From Flavobacteriaceae bacterium (GTDB taxonomy: Bacteria; Bacteroidota; Bacteroidia; Flavobacteriales; Flavobacteriaceae), in NCBI GenBank assembly GCA_003533785.1, contig DQCR01000050.1:25295-89294 (forward strand): DNA of 64,000 nucleotides, in the 5' to 3' direction. This document shows positions 1-7,945 of the stretch, piece after piece (positions within the stretch are counted from its first letter, which is position 1; every line of letters begins with the position of its first letter). Under the pieces are notes generated by a model. That model was given only the letters and a program-made list of their open reading frames with translations, was not told where the DNA came from and made no database searches. The translations under genes were made by a program, and so were the position numbers.

Positions 1-2
1 AA

Positions 3-1487
3 ATTGAAAAGGACAAGGTATTCCTTCTGAACCTTCATGGATTTATAGGGTATTTTGAAGGGGGGGAAGAATGGGCCCATCATCTAACAATAACCTCCCC
101 AGATAAACTACGCCCTTACACCTCAATGACAAGCGAATCCCAGTCCAAAGATAAAGATGTATTTCTAGCCAACCGATATTTTAATATTATCGACGACCCC
201 ATAATGTATGCTCCAGTAAATAATATTTCTTTTGAATTGGATGATATAACTGTGAATCTAGCAGTTTATTCTCCCTCGGAGAAATACCAAGCAGCTGACT
301 TTAAGGAAACACTCTTTGAAATGATGAAAGCGCAAAAACGCTTTTTGGGAGAAGCCAATACTACAGAACGCTATGAAGTACTTCTCCTTTTAATGGACGA
401 GGAAGAATTGAATTTTTTTGGAGGAATGCAAGGGGCTCTAGAACACCATCGCTCCACAACGGTTGTATTTTACGAAAACCTAGAAGCGTCGGCTTTAAAA
501 AAGTATATCACTGATATTGTGTCTCATGAATTCTTTCACACACTAACCCCCTTAAACATCCATTCCGAACAAATTCACAATTTCAACTACAATGAAGCAG
601 TGATGTCACAACACCTTTGGTTGTATGAAGGCACTACTGAATATTTTTCACACCTATTTCAGGTTCAGCAAGGACTAATAGATACCAATGAATTTTATGA
701 TCGATTGCTCGAAATGATTACTAAATCCAAGCGGTATGACGATGCGATGTCATTCACCGAGATGAGCACAAATATTGTAGAAGAGCCCTATCAGAGTAAT
801 TATCCCAATGTATATGAGAAAGGTCCCCTGATCAATCTTTGCTTGGATTTAATTATTCGAGAAATCACATATGGACAAAAAGGGATATTGAATATTCTTC
901 AAGACTTATCCAAAAAGTATGGTGTAGACCAGCCCTTTGAGGATGCGAGCCTTTTTAGAGAAATTACCGCAATGTCATCAGCCCTTGTAGGAGCCTTCTT
1001 CAAAAAACACGTGATCGGTAATACTCCAATTGATTATGAAATTTTTTTCAATAAAGTAGGCCTACGCATTACAGAAGAAACCGTTATAGACTCAAATATA
1101 GTCCTAATTGGAAAACAGTTTCCGTTCATAACGGTAGCTTATAGCGAAGTGGGCGAGGAGACCTTGTTAGTTCAAGATTTGAATACACCTTTAAAAAGGC
1201 TTGGGTTTGAAATAGGAGATCGTGTCACAAATTTTAATGGCAAACAGATCCCTTCAAACATTATGGAAAACATCGAACTTGTCAATGATATTTTTGAAGA
1301 AGCATTTGAATGGGAAGCAGACGACCGTGTGTTTTTCGAAATAGAACGCAATGGAAACTCTCTACGCTTAGAAGGACAAGTGAATGGAATTCAAGAGACG
1401 CGAGAGGTACTCCGTTCCGAAGAAAATCCCAACCAACGCCAATTGGAACTCAGAAATGCATGGTTGCAACAGTCGCCAGCAGAATAG
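3..1487 (+). CDS. M61-type (glycyl aminopeptidase-like) metalloprotease, 5' end missing
   Basis: The reading frame is open from base 3 with no stop, so the gene begins before the window; the first in-frame ATG at 126 is probably internal. Seen: a gluzincin zinc site HEFFH at 525-539 and a downstream W-L-Y-E-G-T-T-E-Y segment (around 622-648) that would give the third zinc ligand Glu. The last ~120 residues, with an LKRLGFEIGDRV stretch, resemble a PDZ domain. Known for the family: M61 peptidases combine an N-terminal beta domain, the catalytic domain and a C-terminal PDZ, and are exported or cell-envelope proteins in Bacteroidota. The signal peptide cannot be checked because the start is missing. 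A convergent gene begins 29 bp after the stop. Confidence 0.85.
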   Translation: MEKDKVFLLNLHGFIGYFEGGEEWAHHLTITSPDKLRPYTSMTSESQSKDKDVFLANRYFNIIDDPIMYAPVNNISFELDDITVNLAVYSPSEKYQAADFKETLFEMMKAQKRFLGEANTTERYEVLLLLMDEEELNFFGGMQGALEHHRSTTVVFYENLEASALKKYITDIVSHEFFHTLTPLNIHSEQIHNFNYNEAVMSQHLWLYEGTTEYFSHLFQVQQGLIDTNEFYDRLLEMITKSKRYDDAMSFTEMSTNIVEEPYQSNYPNVYEKGPLINLCLDLIIREITYGQKGILNILQDLSKKYGVDQPFEDASLFREITAMSSALVGAFFKKHVIGNTPIDYEIFFNKVGLRITEETVIDSNIVLIGKQFPFITVAYSEVGEETLLVQDLNTPLKRLGFEIGDRVTNFNGKQIPSNIMENIELVNDIFEEAFEWEADDRVFFEIERNGNSLRLEGQVNGIQETREVLRSEENPNQRQLELRNAWLQQSPAE

Positions 1488-1516
1488 ACGTTTTTAATTC
1501 TATGGACTGACTAAGG

Positions 1517-1930
1517 TCAAACAGATTGTGTCAAAGGCCCTTCGAACAGTTGAATTTGATCTTGCAGTCGTGTCATTACCATTTGCATCATACGCTTGTT
1601 GAGAGCCGAAGAGTGTTGAGTATACTTTTCGTATTCTGACACTGTAAATTGACCAATAACCATACCTTTTAGGGCATTACGTAACTTCTGGTCTTTGAAA
1701 ATGGCGTTTTCTATGTAAGCAAGCCGCTTTTCTGTACTTAGATCATAAAAAACACCTTTGTGCTTTTCAATATAGTTACGAAAAACAACAATGAATAATG
1801 GGTTTTGTAATTTCAATATAGGCCGCAACGTCTGATTTTGAAAACGTTCTTGTTCACCCATTTGATCGAAATGCTGTATTTTTTTAATTTCTGGACGGAT
1901 TCGGAGCAGGTCATTGGGTCGATCATTCAT
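1517..1930 (-). CDS. Conserved flavobacterial protein of unknown function (sometimes labelled glyoxalase)
   Basis: A 137-residue soluble, charged protein with no signal peptide or membrane segment. I recognise the overall pattern (ERFQNQTLRPILKLQNPL, then a YIENAIFKDQKLRN stretch and GQFT) as a widespread flavobacterial family. From memory databases often call it glyoxalase, but I see no glyoxalase metal-binding pattern and do not endorse that function. A start at 1948 is possible in frame, but a TAnnTTTG promoter box covers 1946-1953 on the same strand, so 1930 (MNDRPN) is preferred. Confidence 0.75.
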   Translation of the reverse strand: MNDRPNDLLRIRPEIKKIQHFDQMGEQERFQNQTLRPILKLQNPLFIVVFRNYIEKHKGVFYDLSTEKRLAYIENAIFKDQKLRNALKGMVIGQFTVSEYEKYTQHSSALNKRMMQMVMTRLQDQIQLFEGPLTQSV

Positions 1931-1945
1931 GTTTATGGTTTTTAT

Positions 1946-1953
1946 CAAATTTA
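1946..1953 (-). promoter_or_regulatory. -7 promoter box TAAATTTG for the 1517-1930 gene
   Basis: Exact match on the minus strand to the Bacteroidota -7 consensus TAnnTTTG, 15 nt before the chosen ATG at 1930. It overlaps the alternative start at 1948 and argues against it. No clear TTG -33 element was seen. Confidence 0.55.
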
Positions 1954-2094
1954 TAAGAGTTTAATAAAGTAACCCTTAATATGGGTAGGATATTATAAAC
2001 AGATTAAGTTTATATTTTATAGCGTGAACTGAAGTATCCATTTTATAGGTATCCCATGATTTTTGTGATAAAATTTGATGAGATATGAGGGCCG

Positions 2095-2117
2095 ATTAAA
2101 AAAATTATTTTTTTAAT
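2095..2117. repeat. Perfect AT-only inverted repeat, 10-bp arms
   Basis: Arms 2095-2104 (ATTAAAAAAA) and 2108-2117 (TTTTTTTAAT) are exact reverse complements around a 3-nt TTA loop. It lies in the divergent region upstream of the metal cassette. It could be an operator, a remnant terminator or simply low-complexity AT sequence. Confidence 0.5.
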
Positions 2118-2221
2118 TTTATCAATAAAGTATTGTTATACAACAAATTAAAAAATATAATGACACTATAAGGTCGTTTTTTATCATTAAGAGACACTTT
2201 AAAAAGCTTTCCTAAATTTGC

Positions 2222-2229
2222 TATATTTG
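2222..2229 (+). promoter_or_regulatory. -7 promoter box TATATTTG of the metal cassette
   Basis: Exact TAnnTTTG match ending 4 nt before the GTG at 2234. With the spacing shown by the SRP RNA promoter, the transcript would begin on the G of the start codon, a leaderless mRNA. Confidence 0.6.
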
Positions 2230-2233
2230 TATT

Positions 2234-2644
2234 GTGAGAAAGAAGTTTGTGTCCATATCACTCTGTTTGCTGCTCATGTTGAGTCCAATGAGCTATAGTT
2301 TTAATCTTCACTATTGTGGTGGACATCTAATAGCGATAGAAAGTGTCTTTAAAACCCACAAAGGCTGTGGCATGGAAGACATCACTACAATATTTTCATC
2401 GCAGGAAACCCTTCTGCAAACCGATTGTTGTGAAGATGTTCTGCTAAAACCAAATGGGATCGAAGATTTTTCGGTGGATATCGATTCAAAAATTACGGAT
2501 TCTTGGGTGAAAGTTATGATCCCTACCAATCAAATCAGTAAGATTCCTTCCTCCAAATCGTTGGCAGTTGTATTGCTACCGAGGCCTCCCAGTCTCATCT
2601 ATCATCGATATATGCGGTTTCAGCAATTACTCACCTATGGCTGA
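2234..2644 (+). CDS. HYC_CC_PP-type small secreted protein, first gene of a metal cassette
   Basis: A 136-residue protein with an N-terminal hydrophobic signal (about residues 4-22), then His26-Tyr27-Cys28-Gly-Gly, a vicinal pair Cys65-Cys66 and a C-terminal L-P-R-P-P segment. These three elements define the HYC_CC_PP family, small exported Bacteroidota proteins usually found beside TonB receptors and HMA-domain proteins. The start is a GTG directly downstream of a -7 box, and no in-frame ATG precedes the signal peptide. The TonB receptor gene follows about 50 bp later, and the HMA gene after that. A role in binding copper or a similar soft metal is inferred from the Cys/His motifs and the neighbours; it has not been shown. 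Confidence 0.82.
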   Translation: MRKKFVSISLCLLLMLSPMSYSFNLHYCGGHLIAIESVFKTHKGCGMEDITTIFSSQETLLQTDCCEDVLLKPNGIEDFSVDIDSKITDSWVKVMIPTNQISKIPSSKSLAVVLLPRPPSLIYHRYMRFQQLLTYG

Positions 2645-2692
2645 AAGAAATAATTGATCTATTCATCAATTATTCATCTTCAAGCCTTATTA

Positions 2693-4915
2693 ATGAAATT
2701 ATTATTTTTCGTATTTACCGTATTCTTTTTGAGTACCCTTAGCGCTCAAAACCTGCTCAAGGGTAGAGTTGTAGCTAAAAATGAAAAGGAAACTATTGCT
2801 ATTTCAGGCGCTAATATTTTCTGGCTCAATACAGCCATTGGAACCATATCCAATGAGGAAGGAGCTTTTGAATTAGACTACCTGGGCACAAACGATCGTC
2901 TTGTTATAAGTTATCTAGGATATAAAACAGATACCCTAACACTTGCCAATAACAAAACACTCATTCATTTTCTAAAGGAAGATGAAGGGGCTCAATTGGA
3001 AGGAGTGACAGTTAGTCAAGGTCGAAAAACCATACAGAAATCCTATTTTGAAGCTCAAAACGTTATTCGTGTAAATAGTGAAGAACTCCTCAAAGCCGCC
3101 TGCTGTAATTTATCTGAAAGCTTTGATACCAACCCCTCAATAGATGTTAGTTTTTCCGATGCTCTTACAGGAACCAAGCAAATACAGATGCTTGGGCTTA
3201 CGAGCCCCTACATCCTTTTTGCTGAGGAAAACATACCCAGTGTTAGGGGTGCGGCGCAAGCCTACGGTCTTACCTTTACACCCGGACCTTGGATAGAAAG
3301 TATACAAATTACCAAAGGAGCGGGGAGTGTGGTTAATGGGTTTGAAAGTATTACAGGACAAATTAACACAGAACTACTAAAACCTTACACGGCACAGCCT
3401 ATCTATGTCAATGCGTTTCGGTCGGGGAATGGAAGGGTAGAAGGGAATGCGCAATGGGCTCAGCAATTGGACGATCGGTGGCACACAGGACTTTTTATAC
3501 ATGCCAATCAACGTACCCAAAGAACCGACCGAAACGAAGATGGTTTTTTAGACATGCCTTTGTCTGAACAATTGAACCTATTAAACCGTTGGCAATACAC
3601 TGATTTACAGAAAGGTTGGGTAGGTTTTTTAAACTTTAGATTTATGACTGATGAAAAGCAGTTGGGACAGCTAGATTTTTCTCCTGCCCAAGCAAATTCA
3701 TCCAATTGGGGTAGTGTGATAGAAACGCAGCGATGGGATACAGCACTCAAAATCGGAAAAGTGAATCCCAAATTGACTTATCGCAGTTGGGGGCTACAGA
3801 CTGCCTTTAGCCACCACGATCAAAACGCATTCTTTGGCAACCGTATCTATGATATCCAACACGAGAGCGCCTACCTCAATTTAATTTACAACAGCATTAT
3901 TGGCAATACTAACACCACCTTTAAAACAGGAATCAATGCGACCTACGACAGCTATGATGAACAAGTGGATTCCACCCCGTGGACCCGAACTGATCGAAAT
4001 ATTGGTGCCTACATAGAAGTAAGTAGTAATTCCGAAATTCTGAATTGGGTAGCAGGAGTGCGAGTTGACACCCACAATAACCTAGGGACCTTTGTTACAC
4101 CCCGCTTTCATCTACGCTATACTCCCTTTGAAACTGCTATTATAAGAGCTGCTGTTGGACAAGGAAGGAAAGCTGCCAATATATTTGCCGAACAACAAAA
4201 ACAATTTGGAAGCAATCGCCAGATTAAAATAAGAAATAATGGAGGTGCATTCTATGGACTACAACCAGAAAAGGCTTGGAACTACGGAGTTAGCTATCGA
4301 CAATTGTTATTGCGAGGCAACCAGCAAGCCGATATTACTTTTGACTATTATATTACTCGCTTTGAAAACCAGGTGGTGATCGATTGGGAAACGCCGGGAG
4401 CAATTCAATTTTATAATGTAAAAGGGGAAAGCTTTGCCAATAGTTTTCAAGTTGCCATAGATTATGCTCCTAGTCTTCAATGGAACTTTCGTTTAGCCTA
4501 TAAAAATTACAGGGTTGAAACGCGATATGATAGCGGTCAAAAACAATTGCCTTTGCAACCCAAAAACCGATATTTTTTCAATGTAGGATGGGAAAGTAAA
4601 CCTGGAACGAATAATCAATTTTGGCGCTGGGACTTAACTTGGCATGGGCTAGGACAACAACGCTTAGTGGTTAACCCAAGGGATGGAACTGGACGCTGGG
4701 CGCCTGCTTACAGCTTACTCAATAGCCAATTAACTCGCGTATTTAGTTCTCGATTTGAAACCTATTTAGGGGCAGAAAATATTGGTGATTACCGCCAAGT
4801 CAACGCTATCGTTGCAGCAGATCAGCCTTTTGGCCTGCTTTTTGACAGCACCCAAATTTATGCTCCCGTTTTTGGCCAAATGGCGTATCTTGGAGTGCGT
4901 TGGAAAATAAAATAA
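2693..4915 (+). CDS. TonB-dependent outer-membrane receptor, CarboxypepD_reg-like, probable metal type
   Basis: A 740-residue receptor. Order: signal peptide ending near ALSAQN, a CarboxypepD_reg-like beta-sandwich (LKGRVVAKNEKE... through LGYKTDTL), a plug domain with L-L-K-A-A-C-C-N-L-S-E-S-F (Cys137-Cys138) and an SVRGAAQAYGL segment, then a beta barrel ending in the typical C-terminal strand LGVRWKIK. The frame extends upstream to 2654, but ATG 2693 begins the signal peptide. It imports a ligand across the outer membrane using TonB energy. The flanking HYC_CC_PP and HMA proteins make a metal or metal chelate the likeliest cargo; substrate identity is inference. Confidence 0.9.
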   Translation: MKLLFFVFTVFFLSTLSAQNLLKGRVVAKNEKETIAISGANIFWLNTAIGTISNEEGAFELDYLGTNDRLVISYLGYKTDTLTLANNKTLIHFLKEDEGAQLEGVTVSQGRKTIQKSYFEAQNVIRVNSEELLKAACCNLSESFDTNPSIDVSFSDALTGTKQIQMLGLTSPYILFAEENIPSVRGAAQAYGLTFTPGPWIESIQITKGAGSVVNGFESITGQINTELLKPYTAQPIYVNAFRSGNGRVEGNAQWAQQLDDRWHTGLFIHANQRTQRTDRNEDGFLDMPLSEQLNLLNRWQYTDLQKGWVGFLNFRFMTDEKQLGQLDFSPAQANSSNWGSVIETQRWDTALKIGKVNPKLTYRSWGLQTAFSHHDQNAFFGNRIYDIQHESAYLNLIYNSIIGNTNTTFKTGINATYDSYDEQVDSTPWTRTDRNIGAYIEVSSNSEILNWVAGVRVDTHNNLGTFVTPRFHLRYTPFETAIIRAAVGQGRKAANIFAEQQKQFGSNRQIKIRNNGGAFYGLQPEKAWNYGVSYRQLLLRGNQQADITFDYYITRFENQVVIDWETPGAIQFYNVKGESFANSFQVAIDYAPSLQWNFRLAYKNYRVETRYDSGQKQLPLQPKNRYFFNVGWESKPGTNNQFWRWDLTWHGLGQQRLVVNPRDGTGRWAPAYSLLNSQLTRVFSSRFETYLGAENIGDYRQVNAIVAADQPFGLLFDSTQIYAPVFGQMAYLGVRWKIK

Positions 4916-4917
4916 AA

Positions 4918-5277
4918 ATGATGCAGATGAAATATACAATCAGTTTGACCGTCAGCCTTTTGACCTGTATGGTTGCACTAGGCCAAGAAGTTCCTTCGAA
5001 AAATGAAATGACAGAGTTTACTGTCAATGGAAATTGTGAAATGTGTAAAAAGCGGATTGAAGCAGCAGCCTTGAATATTAAGGGTGTTAAAATGGTTCGT
5101 TGGGACATTCCAACGCGCGTTCTCAATGTAGTCTACAATGCAAAAAAACTCAACATAGAAAGCATCCATCAAGCTGTAGCAGCTGCAGGGCACGATACCC
5201 CCATAGCAACGGCCCCAGACTCTGTATATGCTGCACTTCCATTGTGTTGTTTATATGAACGTAACGACTATAATTAA
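4918..5277 (+). CDS. Periplasmic heavy-metal-associated (HMA) domain protein
   Basis: A 119-residue protein with a signal peptide (ending near VALGQE), then a single HMA ferredoxin-like fold: Cys40-x-x-Cys43 followed by KRIEAAALNIKGVK and an NVVYNAKKLN strand. Near the C-terminus is a vicinal Cys110-Cys111 (L-P-L-C-C-L-Y). HMA domains bind Cu(I) or similar ions through the CxxC. It begins 2 nt after the TonB receptor stop (ATG 4918; ATG 4927 is an alternative), so the two are surely cotranscribed. A likely role is to accept metal on the periplasmic side of the receptor; the direction of transfer is not shown by sequence. Confidence 0.88.
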   Translation: MMQMKYTISLTVSLLTCMVALGQEVPSKNEMTEFTVNGNCEMCKKRIEAAALNIKGVKMVRWDIPTRVLNVVYNAKKLNIESIHQAVAAAGHDTPIATAPDSVYAALPLCCLYERNDYN

Positions 5278-5365
5278 TATTATGATAAATAGAGTGAATT
5301 GTTCACTGCCCTCTTTGTAGATAGTTTAAATTTAATTTACATTGGTGGTAAATAATATACATCTT

Positions 5366-5914
5366 ATGAAGCCCTTGATTAAAAAAATCCTACTGGTTCT
5401 TTTAGCTTTCGTCGTGATTAGCGCCTCCTATTCAATCTATGTCACATTTATCAACCCGAAAAGTCCAAAAGGAACGTCTGTATTCAAAAATGATAAATTG
5501 GATTTGAGTGTGACCTATTATCGCCCGTATAAGAAAGAACGTCTTATTTTTGGTAAAGATAGTGAAGGTGCGTTGGTGCCCTTTGAAACTTATTGGCGAT
5601 TAGGGGCAAACTTTGCTACTGTTTTAGAGACAAAAACAGCCATTGCCTTTGCGGGTACGTCCCTTCCTGCTGGAGCCTATCGAGTATACGCCATTCCTTA
5701 TGCCGATCATTGGGTATTGGCATTGAATTCAGAAGCTGGTGCTTTTGGATACAGCCCTCCCGATTACGACAATGATGTTCTACGAATTAGGGTGCCTGTG
5801 CAAAGACTAGAGTCCTCTTTGGAACAATTTACGATTGATTTTTTGGAACGCGATTCAAGAGTCATACTTCGTCTGCGCTGGGACACAACAGCAGTTGAAA
5901 TTCAAATTGAATAG
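5366..5914 (+). CDS. DUF2911 domain protein, membrane-anchored or exported
   Basis: A 182-residue protein with an N-terminal hydrophobic segment (about residues 5-25) and a DUF2911 domain: FKNDKLDLSVTYYRPYKKER, then FETYWRLGANFAT, LPAGAYRVYAIP and the SPPDYDNDVLRI region. DUF2911 proteins are common, exported and functionally uncharacterised in Bacteroidota. The frame is open from a TTG at 5342, but ATG 5366 starts the hydrophobic segment. It lies 88 bp after the metal cassette and 2 nt before the amidohydrolase gene, so it probably heads a separate operon with that gene. Confidence 0.85.
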   Translation: MKPLIKKILLVLLAFVVISASYSIYVTFINPKSPKGTSVFKNDKLDLSVTYYRPYKKERLIFGKDSEGALVPFETYWRLGANFATVLETKTAIAFAGTSLPAGAYRVYAIPYADHWVLALNSEAGAFGYSPPDYDNDVLRIRVPVQRLESSLEQFTIDFLERDSRVILRLRWDTTAVEIQIE

Positions 5915-5916
5915 CA

Positions 5917-7050
5917 ATGTTGCAGTGGATCCATTGGAAAAACTTTTTCCGAGCGGTATTTATTCTCCTTTTATTTACGGGTCTTGCATACTGGGCTCTC
6001 GATTTGATTCAAACCAAAAATAATCGAATGGATATTGAGGATTATGAACCTCGATCAACCTTAGTGGTTCCAGAGACACTCCTCAATCGTGCCAAATTCC
6101 CTTTTATAGATGTCCACAACCATCAGTTTGACATGCCTGTGAAAGACCTCACTGCTTTGGTCACGGAGATGGATCGACTTAATATGGCTTACATGGTTAA
6201 TCTCAGTGGTTTTAGAGGATTCTATCTTGAACAGTCGCTCAAAAATATCCGTGAAAACGCACCCACTCGCTTCGGTTTATTTGTAAATATTGATTTTGAA
6301 GCCATCGATGATCCCGATTTTGCTGCTAAAAATGTCAAGTTGATTCAAGAAGCCGTAGCCGCAGGTGTGATTGGGCTGAAAGTCTATAAATCGCTTGGCT
6401 TGACAGACAAAGACACACAAGGCAATCGTATCGCCGTAGATGATTCGCGCTTGGATCCTATTTGGAAAGCCTGTGGTGACAATGGCATTCCTGTTTTGAT
6501 ACATTCAGGGGAACCTGCCTCTTTTTGGGCACCCAAAGATCGCTTTAATGAACGTTGGTTGGAATTACGACAAAAACCCAATCGCTATCGCGACCCAGCC
6601 ACCAATCCTTCTTTTGAAGAAGTCCTAGCAGAACAGCATCGCGTATTTAAAAAGCATATAAACACTACCTTTATTAATGCCCACTTAGGATGGATGGGTG
6701 GTGATTTGAAACGTTTGAGCGCCCATTTAGACCAACATCCTAATGTGATGACAGAGATCGGGGCGGTTTTGGCCGAATTGGGTCGACAACCCCACACTGC
6801 TCGTCAGTTTTTGATTGACTACGGCAATCGGGTGTTGTTTGGTAAGGATAGTTATAATGAGACTGAATACCACACTTATTTTAGAGTTTTGGAAACCGCC
6901 GATGAATACATCCCATACTATCGCAAGCGACATGCTCACTGGCACCTTTATGGTCTGAACCTTCCAGACTCTATTCTTCGGAAACTGTACTATAAAAATG
7001 CCTTAACCCTCTTTCCTACTATTCCGAAAACACCTTTCCCTTCTGAATAA
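5917..7050 (+). CDS. Membrane-anchored amidohydrolase (Amidohydro_2 / TIM-barrel metal-dependent hydrolase)
   Basis: 377 residues. One N-terminal transmembrane helix (about 10-30) precedes a TIM-barrel hydrolase domain: the metal motif D-V-H-N-H, then GLKVYKSLGL, a conserved His in LIHSGEP, NAHLGWMGGD and the final aspartate region RVLFGKDSY. These match the PF04909 family of hydrolases and decarboxylases. Soluble relatives are cytoplasmic; the anchor suggests the catalytic domain faces the periplasm. ATG 5917 lies 2 nt after the DUF2911 stop, and the GNAT gene follows after 2 nt. The substrate cannot be told. Confidence 0.85.
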   Translation: MLQWIHWKNFFRAVFILLLFTGLAYWALDLIQTKNNRMDIEDYEPRSTLVVPETLLNRAKFPFIDVHNHQFDMPVKDLTALVTEMDRLNMAYMVNLSGFRGFYLEQSLKNIRENAPTRFGLFVNIDFEAIDDPDFAAKNVKLIQEAVAAGVIGLKVYKSLGLTDKDTQGNRIAVDDSRLDPIWKACGDNGIPVLIHSGEPASFWAPKDRFNERWLELRQKPNRYRDPATNPSFEEVLAEQHRVFKKHINTTFINAHLGWMGGDLKRLSAHLDQHPNVMTEIGAVLAELGRQPHTARQFLIDYGNRVLFGKDSYNETEYHTYFRVLETADEYIPYYRKRHAHWHLYGLNLPDSILRKLYYKNALTLFPTIPKTPFPSE

Positions 7051-7052
7051 TA

Positions 7053-7499
7053 ATGCGTCTGAAAAGAACTGACAAAGACGATCCTGATTTTATCACTTTG
7101 GTGCATGAATTAAATACCTATTTGGAAATTGCAGACGGTGCGGATCACGAGTTTTACCATCAGTTTAACGGGATTGATAATTTGGAAGCAGTCATCGTAG
7201 GCTACGACCAAACAATAGCTGTGGCCTGCGGTGCTTTCCGTATTAAAAAGATGGGCCAAGTAGAAATCAAGCGAATGTATACCCTTCCCTCCCGCCGTCA
7301 ACAAGGCTGGGCTGGAAAAATTCTTTATGCCCTTGAAGACTGGGCCCGAGAATTAAAAAACCATAAAAGTGTCTTAGAAACGGGGGTCAATCAATCAGAA
7401 GCCATTCGTCTTTACCCCAAACTGGGTTATAAGCGAATCCCAAATTTTGAACCCTATGTAGGAGTCATAACTAGCTATTGCTTCGGAAAAAAACTGTAA
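7053..7499 (+). CDS. GNAT-family N-acetyltransferase
   Basis: A 148-residue single GNAT domain. The acetyl-CoA-binding loop is LPSRRQQGWAGKIL (R/Q-x-x-G-x-G/A-like), preceded by strand beta4 VEIKRMYTL and followed by VLETGVNQSEAIRLYPKLGYK, the usual C-terminal pattern. It is the third gene of a tightly packed run (2 nt after the amidohydrolase). The acceptor is unknown; small-molecule amines are common for this type. Confidence 0.88.
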   Translation: MRLKRTDKDDPDFITLVHELNTYLEIADGADHEFYHQFNGIDNLEAVIVGYDQTIAVACGAFRIKKMGQVEIKRMYTLPSRRQQGWAGKILYALEDWARELKNHKSVLETGVNQSEAIRLYPKLGYKRIPNFEPYVGVITSYCFGKKL

Positions 7500-7519
7500 T
7501 TTCACTTAAAATCTTAGTT

Positions 7520-7837
7520 ATGCTTCTGGTATCCACTCCCACCGTTCCAAACAAAACTATTGAAAGTGTACATGGCATCGCCCGAGGAAGCACAGTGCGT
7601 GCCCGTAATGTGGGACAAGATATCTTTGCTGGATTAAAGAACATTATTGGCGGTGAGATATCGGAATATACCCAATTACAAGCTCAATCTCGTGAACAGG
7701 CACTCCAGCGAATGGAAGATGACGCAAGGGAAATGGGGGCCAATGCTGTAGTCAATGTCCGCTTGACTACTTCCATGGTGATGCAAGGTTGTTCTGAGAT
7801 TTTAGCCTATGGAACTGCAATTACTCTCAAAGATTAA
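7520..7837 (+). CDS. YbjQ/UPF0145 family heavy-metal-binding-domain protein
   Basis: A 105-residue protein matching the YbjQ/UPF0145 fold: SVHGIARGSTVRARNVGQDI, then FAGLKNIIGGEISEYTQL and EDDAREMGANAVVNVRL. The frame is open from 7478 and would overlap the GNAT gene; ATG 7520 is preferred because family members begin just before this point. The protein forms ring oligomers in relatives; the metal-binding label is historical and weakly supported. A short membrane-peptide gene follows after 2 nt. Confidence 0.85.
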   Translation: MLLVSTPTVPNKTIESVHGIARGSTVRARNVGQDIFAGLKNIIGGEISEYTQLQAQSREQALQRMEDDAREMGANAVVNVRLTTSMVMQGCSEILAYGTAITLKD

Positions 7838-7839
7838 GT

Positions 7840-7938
7840 ATGATTATAGGCAGTGTCCTCTTTGTTTTAATATTGATTGTGGGTTACAGACAATGGCAAC
7901 AAACTCAGAGCGAAGACTTTGATAAACGGAATAATTGA
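7840..7938 (+). CDS. 32-residue single-span membrane peptide
   Basis: A small ORF: ATG at 7840 (2 nt after the YbjQ stop), TGA at 7936-7938. The product begins with about 15 consecutive hydrophobic or small residues (M-I-I-G-S-V-L-F-V-L-I-L-I-V-G) followed by a polar tail rich in Gln, Asp and Lys, so N-out/C-in or the reverse anchoring by one helix is likely. The tight spacing and clear amphipathic composition support a real gene in the YbjQ operon. No homologue is recognised. It ends 7 bp before a convergent stop. Confidence 0.5.
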   Translation: MIIGSVLFVLILIVGYRQWQQTQSEDFDKRNN

Positions 7939-7945
7939 AGCATAC

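Larger units (their letters stand above)
1931..2233. other. AT-rich divergent intergenic region
   Basis: About 300 bp between two divergently transcribed genes. It holds the -7 box of each (1946-1953 minus, 2222-2229 plus) and a perfect A/T-only inverted repeat at 2095-2117. No ORF or RNA gene was recognised in the remainder. Confidence 0.6.

Noticed and set aside
4806-5126. 106-codon minus-strand frame across the TonB/HMA junction
   Set aside because: Opposite to two solid genes; no recognisable product or promoter.
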